A DNA stretch of 64,000 nt from Sphingopyxis sp. PET50 (GCF_025244705.1 NZ_CP104207.1:124001-188000); one strand, 5' to 3'; shown: positions 8,124 to 17,516, counted from the first letter of the stretch. Numbers and translations: made by a program. Notes: generated from the sequence alone by a model not told the origin.

Positions 8124-9329
8124 TCAGCTTCGGGTGCGGTTGGATAATTTGTCGGCGTACATGGCGGCATCGGCAGCGGTGAGCAGCGCGGCGGCGTCAC
8201 CGGCATCGTCGGGAAAGACGGCGACGCCGACACTTGCCGTGGGATGATAGGATTCGCCGCCGGGCAATGTGACCGGCTGCGAGACGCTGGTGCGAATCCG
8301 CCTGGCGAGGACCTGCGGCTCGATGGTCAGGTCGAGCGGATCAATCAGCACGACAAATTCATCGCCGCCGATGCGCGCCGCGAAATCGCCTTCGCGCAGG
8401 GTCTGGCGAATCCGCTGCGACAGCGCGACGAGCACGGCGTCGCCCGCCGCATGGCCGAAACGGTCGTTGGCGGCCTTGAAATTGTCGGCGTCGATGAAGA
8501 GCAGGGCGAGGCGGCGGCCGTCCTGCTGCGCCGCCGCGATCCGCAGCGCCAGCTGTTCGTCGAAGGCCGCGCGGTTGGGCAATGCGGTCAGGCCGTCGTG
8601 CGAGGCGCGGTGGGCGAGCATCGCCCTTTCGCTCTCCATGCTGCCCTGCCAGCCGTGCAGCTCGTCGAGCAGCGCGTTGATGTCGCCGCCGAGCCGGTCG
8701 AGCTCGGCGATCCGCAGCGGCTGGACGCGCTTGTCGAACCGGCGGTGCAGCCGGACATCGTGCGCGACCGTCGCGATCTCGCCCAGCGGCTTCACCAGTT
8801 CATATTCGAACCGCCGCGCCATGACGACCGTCCCGAGCGCGGTGACGATGAGGCAGGCGAGCCCCGCGAGCAGGCCGATCCGCACATAGTCGATCAGCGT
8901 CGAGCTGTCGCCCCAGACCTGGATCGTCCCGATCGCCGAGCCGTTGCGGCGGATCGTCACCGAAACGGGTTTGGCGAAAAAGGCGCGGGTGAGCAGCGGT
9001 GCGGGGTCGGCGGCGGGCGATTCCCATTCGGTCAGCGGTAGGCCGCGGTCGTCGAGCACGCGCAGCTTCGCGATGCCGGGAATCCGCATCAAGGGGGCCA
9101 GCCCCTCGCGCGCCGCGGCGGCATCGTTGAACACCAGCGCCGGTTCGACTCCATAGGCGCCGAGCTGCGCCGCGAGTTCGATATTGCGGTCGGCATAACC
9201 GCGCATCGCGGTGATGCCCGCAAGCAGGATCGTGATCCCCGATAGCGCCACCGCGAACAGGGTGACGCCGAAATGGAAGCGCGACAGCAGTTTTTGCAGG
9301 GTGGTTCGCGCAGGCGAGCGGGGGCTCAT
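8124..9329 (-). CDS. YfiN/TpbB-like membrane diguanylate cyclase
   Basis: A 401-residue inner-membrane GGDEF protein making cyclic di-GMP. Order of parts: N-terminal helix (about 15-38), a periplasmic CHASE8-like sensor with YADRNIELAAQLGAYGVEPA, a second helix (about 150-175), a HAMP-like linker, and a GGDEF domain with LFIDADNFKAANDRFGH and ARIGGDEFVVL. The signature is intact, so catalysis is likely. I chose the ATG at 9329 because it overlaps the yfiR-like stop (ATGA). Reading frame further upstream is only antisense shadow of the yfiR-like gene. Activity is expected to be held down by the YfiR-like partner. Confidence 0.85.
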   Translation of the reverse strand: MSPRSPARTTLQKLLSRFHFGVTLFAVALSGITILLAGITAMRGYADRNIELAAQLGAYGVEPALVFNDAAAAREGLAPLMRIPGIAKLRVLDDRGLPLTEWESPAADPAPLLTRAFFAKPVSVTIRRNGSAIGTIQVWGDSSTLIDYVRIGLLAGLACLIVTALGTVVMARRFEYELVKPLGEIATVAHDVRLHRRFDKRVQPLRIAELDRLGGDINALLDELHGWQGSMESERAMLAHRASHDGLTALPNRAAFDEQLALRIAAAQQDGRRLALLFIDADNFKAANDRFGHAAGDAVLVALSQRIRQTLREGDFAARIGGDEFVVLIDPLDLTIEPQVLARRIRTSVSQPVTLPGGESYHPTASVGVAVFPDDAGDAAALLTAADAAMYADKLSNRTRS

Positions 9330-9892
9330 GGCAGATCCCCTTCGCCCTGGCCGATCTTGAGCACGCGCGGGTCGATGCGGAGCGGGCCGCGGCCGATCGC
9401 GTCGAGATTGACCGCGAAGCTGAGCCCGCCTGCCTTGCGGGTCAGGCAGAACATCGCGCCATACAGGCAGGCCGGATCGTCGTCGCTGATCGTCAGCACC
9501 GGACGGCCGCGCACCCAGCCGATCAGACGCTGGCGGTCGGCGACCGGCATTCGGCCGAAGAACAGAATGTCGCAATCGTCGCCGCCCGTCACGGCGGCCG
9601 CGCTCATGCGCCGGACGACGACAGTGCCGCCGCCCCCGGGCAGGCTGGGGGCGATGCTGCCCGTCAGTTGCGGCGTGCCGACGAGGCAGAGCGTGCGGGT
9701 GGTGGCGGCGGAGCCGTGGGGCCATCGGGCATAGGATATGAAGCCACCGACCATGCGGTTGACGGCACGTGTCATGCCGTCGGCGCCGTCCTCGACGATC
9801 GTCTGGCTCGCCGCCTGCACCGACATTTGCGGTGTCGTCGACAAGGCGACGATCAGGAACAATGATGCCAGCACCCGGTTTGCGACCCCCAC
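9326..9892 (-). CDS. YfiR-like periplasmic repressor (DUF4154)
   Basis: This 188-residue protein has a signal peptide ending near SVQAASQ. It contains FISYARWP and DDCDILFFGR, the core of the YfiR/HmsC family. Four cysteines at about 69, 107, 142 and 149 have almost the spacing of the two disulphides of Pseudomonas YfiR (71-110, 145-152). By family, it binds the periplasmic part of YfiN and represses it until redox or envelope stress, or YfiB, removes it. It is the first gene of the operon and overlaps the cyclase by 4 bases. The four cysteines support a conserved redox-sensing role. Confidence 0.82.
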   Translation of the reverse strand: MGVANRVLASLFLIVALSTTPQMSVQAASQTIVEDGADGMTRAVNRMVGGFISYARWPHGSAATTRTLCLVGTPQLTGSIAPSLPGGGGTVVVRRMSAAAVTGGDDCDILFFGRMPVADRQRLIGWVRGRPVLTISDDDPACLYGAMFCLTRKAGGLSFAVNLDAIGRGPLRIDPRVLKIGQGEGDLP

Positions 9893-10041
9893 CGCGCCTG
9901 GGCAGCCTAGCCCAACTTGGCGGCGTCCGCTAACCTAAACGACGGACAAGTCAACGAGAAGTGACGTCACGCCGCCATTTCGCAACACCGCTACGTGCCG
10001 CGTCCCATTTGGGTAACGATATTGCTCGCCAGCTGAGCCGT

Positions 10042-10584
10042 CTATTGATCCTGACCGCGCAGCCGTTCGGCGAATCCCTTGCGCAGCTTGGCGAGTTTCG
10101 GCGGAATCACCGCCATGCAATAGGGATTGCGCTGGCCCTCGCCGTCCCAATAATTCTGGTGATAGTCCTCGGCCGGATACCAGGCCGCGGGTGGTTCGAT
10201 CGTGGTGACGACCGGGGCGGACTGGTCGGCCTGGGCGCGATCGATTCCGGCGCGCGCGGCGTCGGCCTGGGCGGCATCGAGCGGGAAGAGCGCGCTGCGA
10301 TATTGGGTGCCGATGTCGTTGCCCTGGCGGTTGAGCGTCGTCGGGTCGTGCGTCGCGAAATGGACGTCGAGCAGGTCGTCGTAGGAAATCACGCCGGGAT
10401 CGAAGGTGATGCGGATCGCCTCGGCATGGCCGGTATCGCCGGTGCAGACCTGTTTATAGGTCGGGTTTTCGACATGGCCGCCGATATAGCCGCTTTCGAC
10501 CTTGTCGACGCCGGCAAGGCCTTGGAAGACCGCCTCGGTGCACCAGAAGCAGCCTCCGGCGAAAATGGCGGTTTCCTGGGTCAT
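10042..10584 (-). CDS. msrA: Peptide-methionine (S)-S-oxide reductase
   Basis: A 180-residue repair enzyme reducing S-methionine sulfoxide in proteins or free. The catalytic loop [20 protein letters not shown] carries the nucleophilic Cys of [32 protein letters not shown] and QYRSALFP are conserved MsrA segments. The C-terminus ends soon after the PYC motif ([15 protein letters not shown]). I start at the ATG at 10584 rather than 10623, because MsrA proteins begin just before the [10 protein letters not shown]-like segment. No msrB is adjacent. It is monocistronic and likely cytoplasmic, since no signal peptide is seen. Confidence 0.93.
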   Translation of the reverse strand: MTQETAIFAGGCFWCTEAVFQGLAGVDKVESGYIGGHVENPTYKQVCTGDTGHAEAIRITFDPGVISYDDLLDVHFATHDPTTLNRQGNDIGTQYRSALFPLDAAQADAARAGIDRAQADQSAPVVTTIEPPAAWYPAEDYHQNYWDGEGQRNPYCMAVIPPKLAKLRKGFAERLRGQDQ

Positions 10585-10640
10585 GGTGTTTGTCCTTGTC
10601 GACTGTGGGGGGATCGGCGTCAAAATAAGAAGCCGCGGGC

Positions 10641-11565
10641 CTATTCCAAGGGCGGCAGCGCGGCGATCAGCGACGGCCGCGCCCGCGGGTCCGTCGCCCG
10701 CGCGGCGCCCATCGCCTCGATCTCGGCCTCGATCGCCGCGATTCTTTCGCGGCGCGGCGGATGCGACGCGTCGCGGATCAGAGGTTTCGGGTGCCGTTCC
10801 CAGAAGCGGATCGCGGCGCGCGGGTCGTAACCGGCGTCGGCCATCAGCCAGACCGACAGCCGGTCGGCTTCGATCTCGGTCGCGCGCACAAGACCGACCG
10901 CTCGCCCGCCGGCAAGCCGCTCGCGATGGCGCAGGATATTATGAGCGAGTTCATGCGCGACCACCGCGGCAAATTCGGCGTCATCGGCGATCGAGCTGGC
11001 AAGCCGCAGCGTTACCCGGACGAGCTGGCCGTTCGCCGCCGCCTGCGGCCCGCCGCGCTCGATCCTGAAGCTGCTGGCGCAGCCGGGAGCCGCGGCGAGG
11101 CGGTAGTGGCGGCCCGAGCCATCAGTGATCGTTGGCGTCGCGTTGGGGTCGAGACGGGCGAGCATGATGATGGCCGCGTCGATGCGGACCGTCGCCCCGT
11201 CGCCGAGCAGCCGGCACGCTCTGGCCGTCGATCGCCGCGATCGTCGCGCCGCGCGGCAGCCCGGCGCGGTCGGCGGGGGAACCGGGAGCGATGGCGGCGA
11301 CAAAGGGGCCATCGCCCGGCGCGCCATAAGATGGTCCGGCCTCCTTCCATTCGCGGGCCCCGAAGCGGCGCGCGTCGCTGAGCAACCAGCCCGGCTGCGG
11401 CCGGGTGACGGGGCACCAGCCCGCGCTGCCCGTCGTCAGGCGGTAACCGGCGGTTGCGAGACGCAATTCCTGTGCGGCGAGGCCGTCTTCGGCAGCGGCA
11501 TGCGCCGCGCCGCTTGCCGCGAGCATCGCGGTGGCGGACAGCGGGAGAAGGAACGACCGGCGCAT
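10641..11565 (-). CDS. M48-family periplasmic metallopeptidase with PDZ domain (frameshifted)
   Basis: A protein of about 307 residues read in two frames joined near 11213. It starts [20 protein letters not shown] with a cleavable signal (AHA-AAED). A PDZ-like segment follows ([20 protein letters not shown], then [10 protein letters not shown]). The downstream frame continues [11 protein letters not shown] and carries the zinc motif [13 protein letters not shown] (HExxH) with a glutamate in [12 protein letters not shown] as third ligand. It is therefore a membrane-facing or periplasmic protease, perhaps in envelope quality control. The break lies at a GCCGGC hexamer. The first ATG at 11565 is divergent from ctaA. 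Confidence 0.8.
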
Positions 11566-11667
11566 CGCGGCCTGATACCAATGCGCTCGCCCTGCGGCCA
11601 TGAATTTTCGGCGCGGGCATGGCGCGGCCCCCTTGCCTATCGCGGGGCGAGCGACGATAGGGCGGCG

Positions 11668-12705
11668 ATGGCCGATACGTCCGCTTCCGTCCGCCGCCCT
11701 CGCCCCGCCGCGCTGGCGCGCTGGCTGTGGCTCGTGGCATTGCTCGTTATCTTCGTCGTCGGGGTCGGCGGGATCACCCGCCTGACCGAATCGGGGCTGT
11801 CGATCACCGAATGGAAGCCGGTGTCGGGCGTGCTGCCGCCGCTGAACGAGGCGGGCTGGCAGGAAGAGTTCCACAAATATCAGCAAATCCCCGAATATAA
11901 GGAGATCAACAAGGGGATGTCGCTGGCGGCTTTCAAGGCGATTTTCTTCTGGGAGTGGCTGCACCGCATTCTCGGGCGGCTGGTCGGCGGAGCGATGCTC
12001 GTGCCGCTCGCCTGGTTCGCGCTTCGGCGGGCGATTCCGGTCGGCTATGGCTGGCGGCTGCTTGCGCTGACGTCGCTCGTCGGACTGCAGGGGGCGATCG
12101 GCTGGTGGATGGTGGCATCGGGCCTCGAATATCGCACCGACGTCAGCCATTTTCGGCTCGCGACCCATTTGCTGACCGCGCTGTTCCTGCTCGCCGGGCT
12201 GGTGTGGACGGCCCGCGATCTGTCGGCGCTGGCGCGCGATCCCGCTGCGAGACCGGCGCGCCTCACGGGCGCCGCCGTCATCGTGATCGCGATCCTCTTC
12301 GTCCAGCTTCTGCTCGGCGCCTGGGTCGCCGGGCTGAACGCGGGACAGGTCGCCAACAGCTGGCCCGCGATGAACGGTCATTTCGTGCCCGAGGGGATCG
12401 ACTGGTCGGACGGCGTGTGGATGGCGCTGACCAACGACCCCTTCCTGCTGCACTTCCTGCATCGCTGGTGGTCGTGGGTCGCGGCGCTGGCCTTGCTGTG
12501 GCTCGCGCGTACGCTGGCGCGGCGCGGCGCGACCGGCGTCGCGGCGATGCTGGTCGCGGTGGTCGTGGCGCAGATGACATTGGGCATATTGACGGTGATC
12601 ACCGGCGTTTCGCTGTGGATCGCGGTCCTGCATCAGGTGACGGGCGCGATTCTGGTCGCCACGGCCGCGGCCGGGCTGCACCGGCTGGGCCGGACCGGGA
12701 CATGA
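11668..12705 (+). CDS. ctaA: Heme A synthase (COX15/CtaA)
   Basis: A 345-residue inner-membrane enzyme that oxidises heme O to heme A for cytochrome c oxidase. Eight hydrophobic helices are visible. Family motifs: GGITRLTESGLSITEWKP, the WEWLHRILGR histidine, VSHFRLATHL, the FLHRWWSW histidine, and LHQVTGAILV. The start at 11668 is chosen because it begins just before the first helix; the longer frame upstream is antisense of the M48 gene. Its stop overlaps the next ATG (12702), so the two are coupled. No oxidase subunit genes are in the window. Confidence 0.93.
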   Translation: MADTSASVRRPRPAALARWLWLVALLVIFVVGVGGITRLTESGLSITEWKPVSGVLPPLNEAGWQEEFHKYQQIPEYKEINKGMSLAAFKAIFFWEWLHRILGRLVGGAMLVPLAWFALRRAIPVGYGWRLLALTSLVGLQGAIGWWMVASGLEYRTDVSHFRLATHLLTALFLLAGLVWTARDLSALARDPAARPARLTGAAVIVIAILFVQLLLGAWVAGLNAGQVANSWPAMNGHFVPEGIDWSDGVWMALTNDPFLLHFLHRWWSWVAALALLWLARTLARRGATGVAAMLVAVVVAQMTLGILTVITGVSLWIAVLHQVTGAILVATAAAGLHRLGRTGT

Positions 12706-13511
12706 CGGGCAGGGGCGCCTGGGCAGCGGCGATGCTGCTGTTCACCGCGCCCGGCATGGCGGCTGCCGAGCCGTCCGCTCCCGCGGCGGTCGGTGGGCTG
12801 CAGTTCCAGCCGCCGGTCGGGCAACCGATGACCTATCGCGTCACGACGCGGCGGATCAGCCGCGGCGGCACGTTGATCAGCTTTTCGCTGGTCTATGCGC
12901 TCGATTGGCAGGGCGCGGGGCGCGGCTATCGCCTCGATACCGTGCTGCGGCGGATCGAGTCGGATGCGCGGCCCGAACTCGTCCGCGCGCTGACCGGGCT
13001 GGTGCGGCCGCTCGTCGGCGAATCGGTGACCTATCTGGTCGATGCCGAGGGGCGCAGCGTCGCGCTTGCCGACCCCGACGCCTTGTGGGCGCGGGTGGCC
13101 GAGCGGACGCGGGCGCTGGCGGCGGAGGCCACGGCGCCCGAGGCGCAGCAGGTCGCGGCGCTGCTCGCATCGCTGCCCGAAGCCGAGCGCGAAAAGCTGG
13201 TCACGGCGGATATTCGCGCGCTGATCGCTCCCGCCAACGCGGCCATTCCGGCGACGACCGATGACGATGCGTCGGTTTCGATCCGGCACGACGGGGGGCA
13301 GCTCAGCATTGCCAAGGTCGAGAAGGGCGCGGTGGCTGCGGCGGACCGGGGTGCGTCGGCGCTCGATATCGACATGCTGTGGGCTATCGACAAGACCACT
13401 GGTCTGGTGCTTCGCGAGCAACGGCAGAACTGGATTGTCGAACCGGGCAGCGACGCGCGAACACTCGCGGAAGAGCGCGTTCGCGTGCTGACGCCGGGCG
13501 ATCCCGGGTAG
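12702..13511 (+). CDS. Hypothetical periplasmic protein coupled to ctaA
   Basis: A 269-residue protein with a signal peptide (LLFTAPGMAAAEP). The mature part opens FQPPVGQPMTYRVTTRRISR and alternates short beta-like stretches with an acidic helical middle (LPEAEREKLVTADIRALIAP), ending DKTTGLVLREQRQNW. The pattern resembles secreted lipid- or sugar-handling beta proteins that I cannot name. A 4-base ATGA overlap with ctaA suggests shared translation, but the link to heme A is unknown. No metal- or heme-binding cysteine motif is present. Confidence 0.6.
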   Translation: MTGRGAWAAAMLLFTAPGMAAAEPSAPAAVGGLQFQPPVGQPMTYRVTTRRISRGGTLISFSLVYALDWQGAGRGYRLDTVLRRIESDARPELVRALTGLVRPLVGESVTYLVDAEGRSVALADPDALWARVAERTRALAAEATAPEAQQVAALLASLPEAEREKLVTADIRALIAPANAAIPATTDDDASVSIRHDGGQLSIAKVEKGAVAAADRGASALDIDMLWAIDKTTGLVLREQRQNWIVEPGSDARTLAEERVRVLTPGDPG

Positions 13512-13681
13512 GGCAATCCCGGCAGGTATTATTTTACCCGTCAGCAAAGCCGCTGTTCGCTTGACTTTCGGCCCCATTGTCGCCATTGGCCCGCTCCGAA
13601 GCGCCGCGGTGTCCATCCGGACCTTGCGGCGCGGTTCGTTTCGGGCGGCCGGGCCGTCCCCCATGTCTCAAGGAGGTCGCC

Positions 13682-14161
13682 ATGAAGGCGCTGACCAAGA
13701 CGACCGTTTCCGCCAATGCCGGTACGGTCGAAAAGAAATGGGTGCTGATCGACGCCGACGGTCTGGTCGTGGGCCGCGTTGCATCGATCATCGCCAACAT
13801 CCTGCGCGGAAAGCACAAGCCGAGCTTCACCCCGCACGTCGATTGCGGTGACAATGTCATCGTCATCAACGCCGAGAAGGTGGCGTTCACCGGCAAGAAG
13901 CTGCAGGACAAGCGTTACTACAAGCACACCGGCTATGCCGGCGGCATCAAGGAAACCAGCCCCGCCAAGGTGCTGGAAGGCCGTTTCCCCGAGCGCGTGC
14001 TCGAAAAGGCCGTCGAACGCATGATCCCGCGCGGTCCGCTCGGCCGTCAGCAGATGCGCAACCTGCGCATCTTTGCCGGCACCGACCATCCGCATGCCGG
14101 GCAGAACCCCGAAGTGATCGACGTCGCGTCGATGAACCGCAAGAACAAGGTGGGTGCATAA
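13682..14161 (+). CDS. rplM: 50S ribosomal protein L13
   Basis: A 159-residue ribosomal protein, of normal length for alphaproteobacteria. Conserved parts: [50 protein letters not shown], and [19 protein letters not shown]. The start is fixed by a strong ribosome-binding site, AAGGAGGT, at 13671-13678. Its TAA shares a base with the rpsI ATG (TAATG), the usual coupling of this pair. A TTGACT box at 13561-13566 could be the -35 of its promoter, but I see no convincing -10. Confidence 0.97.
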   Translation: MKALTKTTVSANAGTVEKKWVLIDADGLVVGRVASIIANILRGKHKPSFTPHVDCGDNVIVINAEKVAFTGKKLQDKRYYKHTGYAGGIKETSPAKVLEGRFPERVLEKAVERMIPRGPLGRQQMRNLRIFAGTDHPHAGQNPEVIDVASMNRKNKVGA

Positions 14162-14655
14162 TGGCCGACGAACAGACCATGACCGATCTCAAGGATCTCG
14201 GCGGCGCCGTTGAAGGCACCGTCGCTCCCGTCAGCACGATGCCGCTTCGCGAGAAGAAGGTCGATGCGCAGGGCCGCGCCTATGCGACCGGCCGCCGCAA
14301 GGACGCCGTCGCCCGCGTGTGGCTGAAGCCCGGCACCGGCAAGATCACGATCAACGGCCGCGACCAGGAAGTCTATTTCGCGCGTCCGACGCTGCGCCTC
14401 GTCATCAACCAGCCCTTCGGCCTCGCCGACCGCGTCGGCAGCTATGACATCGTCGCCACCGTCAAGGGCGGCGGCCTGTCGGGCCAGGCGGGCGCGGTGC
14501 TGCACGGCATCGCGCAGGCGCTGAGCCGCTTCGAGCCCGCGCTGCGCGGCGTCGTCAAGTCGGCCGGTTTCCTGACCCGCGACAGCCGCGCGGTCGAGCG
14601 CAAGAAGTATGGCAAGGCCAAGGCCCGCCGCAGCTTCCAGTTCTCGAAGCGCTAA
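14161..14655 (+). CDS. rpsI: 30S ribosomal protein S9
   Basis: A 164-residue ribosomal protein. The first 35 residues ([20 protein letters not shown]...) are an extension common in sphingomonads. The conserved domain begins [17 protein letters not shown], continues with [14 protein letters not shown] and [19 protein letters not shown], and ends with the rRNA-contacting tail [17 protein letters not shown]. The start shares the A of the rplM stop codon. The operon ends at an intrinsic terminator just downstream. Confidence 0.97.
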   Translation: MADEQTMTDLKDLGGAVEGTVAPVSTMPLREKKVDAQGRAYATGRRKDAVARVWLKPGTGKITINGRDQEVYFARPTLRLVINQPFGLADRVGSYDIVATVKGGGLSGQAGAVLHGIAQALSRFEPALRGVVKSAGFLTRDSRAVERKKYGKAKARRSFQFSKR

Positions 14656-14687
14656 GAGCTTTTTCCGCCGACGGGTGGAAAAGAGAA

Positions 14688-14716
14688 GGGCGGTCCGGCA
14701 ACGGGCCGCCCTTTTT
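14688..14716 (+). terminator. Intrinsic terminator of rplM-rpsI
   Basis: A GGGCGGTCCG / CGGGCCGCCC stem with loop GCAA (one G-T pair) is followed directly by five T residues (14712-14716), 32 bases after the rpsI stop. This is the clearest Rho-independent terminator in the window. Confidence 0.88.
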
Positions 14717-14837
14717 GCTGCCCGATGTTCGGGCGTGCTTGAGCGCGCGATTGTAATATGATGCAGCCAGTGCCACCATCGGGCCGGTCATTGGCGACCA
14801 TCAAGGCCGTCCAGGTCCTTTCATCCGGGGAATATCG

Positions 14838-15392
14838 ATGCACCGTTTGTTGATCCGCTGGCACATGCTCGTTGCGGCCTTCCTGTTTCCGGCGATCCTT
14901 CTCTATCTGGTCACCGGGGCGCTTTATACCTGGGGCGCGAAGGGCGACTATGCGACGACCGATTATGCGGTGACGCTGTCGGCGCCGCTGACCGATGACA
15001 AGGCCGCGTTGCAGGCGATCGTCGTCAGGGAACTCGCCGAGCGCGGCATCGCGCCGCCGACCGGCGGGGCATCGGTCAAGCCGGTGGGCGACAGCTTCCA
15101 GCTCGACTGGACGGGATCGCGCCGCGACGTGACGCTGGAACCCGGCGAGAGCGCGACCACGGCGAAGCTGATCGTCAAGGACACCGGCTGGCACCGCTTC
15201 TTCGTCCAGCTGCACAAGGCGAAGGGCGGGACGCCGTTCAAAGTCTATGCCGTGGTGCTCGCGCTGGGGCTGTTTTTCCTGGTGACATCGGGGCTGATCG
15301 TCGCGTTGAAGATGCCGCAGATGCGGCGCGGCGCGATCATCGGATCGGTGGTCGGGCTGGCCGCCTTCGCGGGCGTGGCGGCGGTCAGCTAA
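14838..15392 (+). CDS. PepSY-associated transmembrane protein
   Basis: A 184-residue membrane protein. It has an N-terminal helix (HMLVAAFLFPAILLYLVTG), a periplasmic stretch of about 90 residues with the PepSY-like FQLDWTGSRRDVTLEP, the W-H-R-FF-LHKAKGG segment usual before the second helix, and two C-terminal helices. It resembles half of the PepSY-TM family, often linked to metal or siderophore reductases. Nothing around it identifies a substrate. The stop overlaps that of the convergent phosphotransferase gene by 8 bases. A purine-rich GGGGAATATCG precedes the ATG. Confidence 0.72.
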   Translation: MHRLLIRWHMLVAAFLFPAILLYLVTGALYTWGAKGDYATTDYAVTLSAPLTDDKAALQAIVVRELAERGIAPPTGGASVKPVGDSFQLDWTGSRRDVTLEPGESATTAKLIVKDTGWHRFFVQLHKAKGGTPFKVYAVVLALGLFFLVTSGLIVALKMPQMRRGAIIGSVVGLAAFAGVAAVS

Positions 15393-16428
15393 GCAGGTCG
15401 AGGCTTCCCAGCGCCAGCGCCTGCCGGGCCGGGCGCTCGGCCATGACGGCGAACATCTCGTCGCCGCGCGCGGTTCGCTCGACGCTCATCGAGGCGAAGA
15501 CCGCCATGAAATAGCCGCTGAGGGCGCCGATGCGGTAGTCGGTCCACAGCATCGCCGGGTCGGCCCGGACACCCTCGGCCTGCAGCGCGGCGATCCAGTG
15601 ATCGAAGGCGGGGCGGTCGGCGGCGGCGCGTTCGAAGGGGTCGGCGATGCTGGTGCCGATGAGATAGGCGAGGTCGGTCGCGCCGCTGCCGCGGCCGAGC
15701 GTCTGCCAGTCGACGAGCCAGCAGCGGTCGCCCTCGGGCGAAAACAGGATATTGTCGATGCGAAGGTCGCCGTGGACGAGCGTCCGCGCGGCGGGTTCGC
15801 GGCCAAGATAGGCGTCGAGGCGATCGACGATGCCTGCCCCGACATCGAGGATCTCTGGCGACAGCCGTTCGGCGTAGCGTTCGCGAAAGCCGAGATAGAG
15901 CTGCGGGAACATCGCGCGGATCAGATCGCCATTGTCGCGCGCGATATAGGGCATGTGCGCGAGCCGGGCGTCGTTCCACAGGAAGGCGTGGAGCTTGGCC
16001 GCCGCCTCGATGCACGGGACGAGCCCCGCAAGGCCGCGCCCGGCGAGTTGGTCGCCAGCCGTGGCGGGGGCGAGGTCGGAAAGGATCAGCAGGAATTCGA
16101 CCTCGTCGTCGGCGATATCCTCGAAATAGCAGGCCGGAGAGGGCACCCCGCTCGCCGCGGCGAGATGGCGATACCAGTTCACTTCCTTGACATAGGTGCC
16201 GGTCAGCCTGGCGATGTTGCGGCTGGCCTCGTCGTGGCTCGGGCATTTGGCGATGACGGTCGCGGGGGCGTCGATGCCTTCTTCCCAGTCGAGCGCCAGG
16301 CGATAGCTGTCGCACATCTGGCCGGTGCCAACCTTGGTCCAGGTAAAGCCGCGCAGCGCCTCGCGATGGCCGAGCAGCGCGCCGAGAAAGAGTGGCTTGA
16401 TCGCTTCGGGCGAGGTCGGGAAGCTCAT
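15385..16428 (-). CDS. Phosphotransferase family protein (APH/ecdysteroid-kinase-like)
   Basis: A 347-residue cytoplasmic kinase-like protein. It has the N-lobe lysine in TVIAKCPSHDEA, the catalytic loop LVHGDLRIDNILF, and the metal-binding WLVDWQTLGRGSGATDLAYL. The order matches the aminoglycoside-phosphotransferase superfamily, and the length fits the branch that acts on alcohols, choline-like compounds or CoA substrates. I cannot assign the substrate. It starts at 16428, overlapping the stop of the DUF7064-like gene (ATGA), so both are made from one transcript and probably act on the same compound. A resistance role is possible but not favoured by this context. Confidence 0.8.
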   Translation of the reverse strand: MSFPTSPEAIKPLFLGALLGHREALRGFTWTKVGTGQMCDSYRLALDWEEGIDAPATVIAKCPSHDEASRNIARLTGTYVKEVNWYRHLAAASGVPSPACYFEDIADDEVEFLLILSDLAPATAGDQLAGRGLAGLVPCIEAAAKLHAFLWNDARLAHMPYIARDNGDLIRAMFPQLYLGFRERYAERLSPEILDVGAGIVDRLDAYLGREPAARTLVHGDLRIDNILFSPEGDRCWLVDWQTLGRGSGATDLAYLIGTSIADPFERAAADRPAFDHWIAALQAEGVRADPAMLWTDYRIGALSGYFMAVFASMSVERTARGDEMFAVMAERPARQALALGSLDLLS

Positions 16429-17516
16429 GACGCCGGGTCGAGCAGGCCGGTGAGACCCGTGGGGGCGTGCGGGCCGACGAACAATTGTTCGAGCACCCCG
16501 ACGCCGCGATGGACCGAGCCGCCGTCCACCAGCTCCGTGGTGACCAGCGCCTGGATGTGCATCGCGAGCGGATTGCCCCAGCCGCGCTCGTCCTCCGCCA
16601 TGCTGTCGAACGCGACGGCGGGATCGGGGCCGTGGTCTAAACCGTGACCCCAGACGGGGTGGGTGTAGCCGAGGCCGCTCATCGCGAAGACCGGGCCGGT
16701 CGGGGCCAGCGCCAGCGACCGGCCGCCGCCGAGGTCGGTGCGCTGCGCGGCGACGCGGCGGCTGCCCGGCTGCCAGTCGAGCGCGAAGGTCGCGGCGTCG
16801 AAATGGGTTTCGGAGCCGTTGTCCGTGACGAGGACCGCCCGGCGATTCCAGGGATGACCTTCGCCATCGTCGTTGCTGTGGAAGAAGAGCGAGGCGTGGT
16901 CGAAATTGCACGGCGTCCACAGCCAGAAGAACTGGTTGAAATTGCCCTGCGGCGGCGGCTGCGGCTCGGCGGCGCCGACCGGGCGGATGCCCCAGCTGCG
17001 GTCGCGCGTGCCGGTCCAGCCGTCGCCGACCGCGACGCGCGCGCCGTCGACCGACAGCCAGCCGGCCCAGCGGCCGTTCTGCGTCATGCGCGTATAATCC
17101 ATGAACAGGCGGGTGCCGTTGCGGCGGACGAAGCGCGGTTCCTCGATCGGGAAATGGCGGCCGGTGAAGGCCAGTTGGGCGGCGAGCGGGCCGCCGTCGG
17201 GTGCGATGGTCAAGGTGACGCGTTCGAGCGGTTCGTCGATGGCGATCGAAATCGGGCCGACGGACAGGTCGAGCCGCTCGCCGGTCGAGCGGCGGCTGGC
17301 GCGCAGGTTGTGCTGCACGCCATCGACCAGCACACAGAAGGCCGCGTCGACGATGCCGAGTTGCGGGTAGAAGCCCATCGCCGCGGCAAAGAACACCGAC
17401 CCGTCGGGGCTGGTGCCGTTGAAGAAATAGCGGTCGTAGAAATTGCGGTCGGTGCCCGCGAAGGCCACCGGCTCGCACGTCTGGTGCAGCGGAAAATCAT
17501 CGCCCTTGGTCAGCAT
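16425..17516 (-). CDS. DUF7064/AttH-like beta-rich protein
   Basis: This 363-residue protein lacks a signal peptide and membrane segments. It is rich in Trp, Gly and Asp in beta-strand patterns: CEPVAFAGTDRNFYDRYFFN, then GWTGTRDRSWGIRPVGAAE, FNQFFWLWTPCNFDHASLFF and PVWGHGLDHG. I recall this architecture as DUF7065/DUF7064, related to the two-lobed lipocalin-like AttH/CrtC fold that hydrates or isomerises hydrophobic substrates. That relation is from memory, not a search. It heads an operon with the phosphotransferase, overlapping it by 4 bases. A role in modifying a terpenoid or steroid-like molecule is speculative. Confidence 0.6.
   Translation of the reverse strand: MLTKGDDFPLHQTCEPVAFAGTDRNFYDRYFFNGTSPDGSVFFAAAMGFYPQLGIVDAAFCVLVDGVQHNLRASRRSTGERLDLSVGPISIAIDEPLERVTLTIAPDGGPLAAQLAFTGRHFPIEEPRFVRRNGTRLFMDYTRMTQNGRWAGWLSVDGARVAVGDGWTGTRDRSWGIRPVGAAEPQPPPQGNFNQFFWLWTPCNFDHASLFFHSNDDGEGHPWNRRAVLVTDNGSETHFDAATFALDWQPGSRRVAAQRTDLGGGRSLALAPTGPVFAMSGLGYTHPVWGHGLDHGPDPAVAFDSMAEDERGWGNPLAMHIQALVTTELVDGGSVHRGVGVLEQLFVGPHAPTGLTGLLDPAS

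Noticed and set aside
13561-13590. rplM promoter from TTGACT at 13561
   Set aside because: The -35-like box is good, but no -10 at suitable spacing could be recognised, so no promoter feature is listed.
15385-16428. Aminoglycoside resistance gene
   Set aside because: Only the general APH fold is visible. The operon partner and length point to metabolic kinases, and resistance-type substrate motifs are not apparent.
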